From Lachnospiraceae bacterium UBA3641 (GTDB lineage Bacteria; Bacillota; Clostridia; Lachnospirales; Lachnospiraceae): a stretch of 26,129 bases of DNA. This document shows, piece after piece, positions 24,170 to 26,129 of the stretch (positions within the stretch are counted from its first letter, which is position 1; the number at the start of each line of letters is the position of its first letter). The notes under the pieces are model-generated. The model was not told where the DNA came from and did not search any database. It saw only the letters and a program-made list of their open reading frames with translations. The translations under genes were made by a program, and so were the position numbers. The stretch covers positions 1 through 26,129 of the forward strand of contig DFKQ01000111.1 in the NCBI GenBank assembly GCA_002373875.1, in the 5' to 3' direction.

Positions 24170-25902
24170 ATTGGAAGCAATCTTTGGGACGTCGTAAATT
24201 TTATGCTATTTTTGCGGCATCGGCCGTGGAGATGGTGGTAGGGATACTGTCGGCACTGTTAGATACCGCCATCACGGGTCATATCATAGGAATCGTAGGA
24301 CTTTCGGCCATTAACATGCTGAAACCTGTCGAGGTTTTTACCATGTTTACGGAGGGACTTTTTGCGGTAGGCACCTCCATAGTCTATGCCGGATATAAGG
24401 GGAAATATGAAGAGGAGAAGGCTAATGCGGCCTTCGGTACGGGGCTTGTCTGCTCCGTCTGTATGGGTATCGTCACTATGCTGGTGCTCATATGCATTAT
24501 GCCGCCGTACCTGACCTATATGGGTGTCAGCGATACGATCCGTGAGATCGTCAATGGTTATCTCGTTTTTGTATACCCGCAGATGGCCCTTGCGCCTGCT
24601 TATCGGATGCTCAACCAGATGGTCCTCACAGACGGGGGAGAGATCACCGGAACGGCAGCGGGCATTACGGAAATCCTGTTAAATCTTGTCCTTTCCGTCA
24701 TACTCGGTCGTTCGATGGGGATTCTCGGTATAGGACTGGGGACACTTATCAGTACGGTGGCGGGACTGGGGATCACGCTGCTTCATTTTCTGAATAAGCG
24801 GAATTCTCTTCGGATCAGATTCGGATTTGACATGGGGGATGTGAAAAAAATGTGCCTGTTCGGCGTTAATGATTCCGCCATGTTTTTCCTTTTGCCGATA
24901 GTGTCCCTTGTTACCACAAAGTTTGTACTCCTGCGCTTCGGCGAATTTTATCTGCCTGTCCTGACCATCATCTACAGTGTATTTGAGATCACGGCGGTCT
25001 TTGAGGCTACAGGGGAGGCTATGCGGCCGATCATGCCTATTTACACGGGAGATCATAATATTAATGCCGTCAGAAATCTGCTGAAATCCTCTCTTTTTGT
25101 CAATCTGCTGCTTTCAGTGGTATTTTCCCTTTTCCTCTTCCTTGCAGGTCCGTATATCCCTCTTGCCTTTGACATCAGGGATCCGGTTTTGCTTGAGGAA
25201 TGCACCTTCGCTTTGAGAATATATGCTATTGCAGGTCCGGCTCTGGCTGTGACTTCCGACTTTAATTCATTTTATCTCAATACAGGGAAGAGCCTGTTAG
25301 CTGTTATGGAAATTGTATTACGCGGACTGGTCAGCATTCTGATCCTGACGCTCCCACTTGGCATACGGTATGGTATACGGGGAATGATGCTTGGTTTTTC
25401 ACTGGCCCCCTATCTGACAGTGGTGATCTTCTTTGGTTATATCTTTTTCCGCTACGGCAGAGAGCAGTTCCCGATCCTGATGACGCCATCAGGGGATCTT
25501 ATCATGAATCGGACGATCCTGCTTAATCAGGAGAATATCATGTCCCTTGTCTATGACACCCATGTCTTTCTTAAGGAAAACAACGTAAATAAGACCTCTC
25601 AGAACAGGGTGGAGCTTACCATGGAAGAGCTTCTGCTTCTCATCAGGGACAGAAACAAGGATGAAAACGTCGTTAAGAAGGTCCGTCAGGTCTTTGCAGA
25701 GTGCTGCATACGGATCAGCAGCGAAGGAGTGGATATGTCTATCTGGGACAGCGGGGAGATATTTGATGTGACCGAGGTTGAAGGTGATATCATCAATTTC
25801 AGGGCCTATTTTGTGCAACGCTTTTTATCCGAGCAACGGGATAAAAAACATATGATCGCCACAAGCTTTAATAAAAACTTCTGCCACTTTAAGTTTAACT
25901 GA
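24166..25902 (+). CDS. MATE efflux transporter fused to a C-terminal RsbW-like ATPase domain
   Basis: A 578-residue protein whose first about 445 residues are a complete MATE (multidrug and toxic compound extrusion) transporter with about twelve hydrophobic segments. Visible family elements are VEMVVGILSALLDTAITGHIIG, NMLKPVEVFTMFTEGLFAVG and the central TSDFNSFYLNTG. Residues about 455-578 form an extra soluble domain resembling the histidine-kinase-like ATPases of anti-sigma factor type: a RVELTMEELLLLIRDRN helix (M486-N497), a I526-WDSGEIFD box, and a terminal ATSFNKNFCHFKF strand. In active RsbW-type ATPases the first helix carries E-xxx-N; here the Asn position is Leu492, so ATP binding may be impaired. 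The start ATG overlaps the synthetase stop (ATGA), giving tight coupling, with AAAGGAA 8 bp upstream. It probably exports the synthetase product; the tail may be regulatory. Confidence 0.88.
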   Translation: MNWKQSLGRRKFYAIFAASAVEMVVGILSALLDTAITGHIIGIVGLSAINMLKPVEVFTMFTEGLFAVGTSIVYAGYKGKYEEEKANAAFGTGLVCSVCMGIVTMLVLICIMPPYLTYMGVSDTIREIVNGYLVFVYPQMALAPAYRMLNQMVLTDGGEITGTAAGITEILLNLVLSVILGRSMGILGIGLGTLISTVAGLGITLLHFLNKRNSLRIRFGFDMGDVKKMCLFGVNDSAMFFLLPIVSLVTTKFVLLRFGEFYLPVLTIIYSVFEITAVFEATGEAMRPIMPIYTGDHNINAVRNLLKSSLFVNLLLSVVFSLFLFLAGPYIPLAFDIRDPVLLEECTFALRIYAIAGPALAVTSDFNSFYLNTGKSLLAVMEIVLRGLVSILILTLPLGIRYGIRGMMLGFSLAPYLTVVIFFGYIFFRYGREQFPILMTPSGDLIMNRTILLNQENIMSLVYDTHVFLKENNVNKTSQNRVELTMEELLLLIRDRNKDENVVKKVRQVFAECCIRISSEGVDMSIWDSGEIFDVTEVEGDIINFRAYFVQRFLSEQRDKKHMIATSFNKNFCHFKFN

Positions 25903-25921
25903 GTACGGGAAAGGGAGAAAA

Positions 25922-26129
25922 ATGAAGAAAGAGCTGATAAGACTTGAAAATGTATCGAAATCGTTTAACGGGGAACTGATACTGGATGATCTGAGCCTCA
26001 CCATACACGAGAATGAGTTTGTGACGCTGCTTGGACCGTCAGGTTGCGGCAAGACCACAACACTACGCATTATAGGCGGATTTGAGACGCCTGATAAAGG
26101 GCGTGTGATATTTGACGGAGAGGATATCA
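25922..26129 (+). CDS. potA: Spermidine/putrescine ABC transporter ATP-binding protein PotA, N-terminal part (3' truncated by window)
   Basis: The import ATPase of a PotABCD polyamine uptake system; only the first 69 residues are in the window. The start is ATG 25922, with AAGGGAG (25911-25917) 4 bp upstream. The sequence shows the A-loop region LENVSKSFNGELILDDLSL, Walker A GPSGCGKTTTLR, and the family stretch IIGGFETPDKGRVIFDGEDI. The ATPase is nearly identical in pattern to PotA proteins of Clostridia. The gap after the MATE gene is 19 bp with no terminator, so the import genes may share the upstream transcript. PotB, PotC and PotD genes are expected beyond the window end but are not visible. 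Confidence 0.9.
   Translation, partial: MKKELIRLENVSKSFNGELILDDLSLTIHENEFVTLLGPSGCGKTTTLRIIGGFETPDKGRVIFDGEDI

Noticed and set aside
1..26129. Very frequent CTTAAG hexamer across the window
   Set aside because: It nearly always falls in frame as CTT-AAG (Leu-Lys), so a codon preference explains it better than a repeat or binding site.

Overview
This window looks like chromosomal DNA of a Gram-positive Clostridia species, most probably a member of the Lachnospiraceae. That placement is inferred from gene families and synteny: rpmB divergent from yloU-yloV-recG, ruvB close to zapA, a long U32 protein followed by a SEDS/PBP pair, DUF2953 next to ytfJ, and potA. Strong AGGAGG-type ribosome sites, sigma-A-like promoters and several TTG or GTG starts agree with it. 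No rRNA, tRNA, CRISPR array, IS element or phage gene was seen.

Region 1 (1-6771, + strand) is mostly housekeeping. It holds the 3' end of ruvB, a secreted coiled-coil protein with one dockerin/EF-hand-like loop and its own promoter, zapA followed by a strong terminator, then a tight operon of a U32-family protein, a SEDS glycosyltransferase (FtsW/RodA type) and a class B penicillin-binding protein. Region 2 (6772-10630) begins with an HD-GYP-like gene on the minus strand whose HD histidine is replaced by tyrosine. From a divergent promoter region runs a three-gene operon: a small orphan protein, a DUF2953 protein and YtfJ/GerW. A coiled-coil protein with a C-terminal J-domain follows, converging on rpmB with back-to-back terminators. 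Region 3 (10821-14991) is the conserved yloU-yloV-recG block.

Region 4 (15150-26129) is the accessory and most interesting part. Seven genes on one strand, with gaps of -4 to +19 bp, follow a single good promoter. They encode an ABC ATPase, a two-FtsX-domain permease and a membrane-fusion adaptor (a MacB-like exporter set), a polytopic membrane protein resembling GT-C/DUF6056-type proteins, a stand-alone nonribosomal peptide synthetase of architecture adenylation-carrier-condensation, a MATE transporter fused to a degenerate RsbW-like ATPase domain, and the start of potA (spermidine/putrescine import ATPase). My reading, which is inference, is a small-molecule or cell-surface conjugation and export locus placed between recG and the polyamine transporter genes. 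The synthetase would load a carboxylate and its terminal condensation domain would transfer it to an amine acceptor, with the MATE protein exporting the product. The substrate, the acceptor and the role of the membrane protein cannot be fixed from sequence alone.
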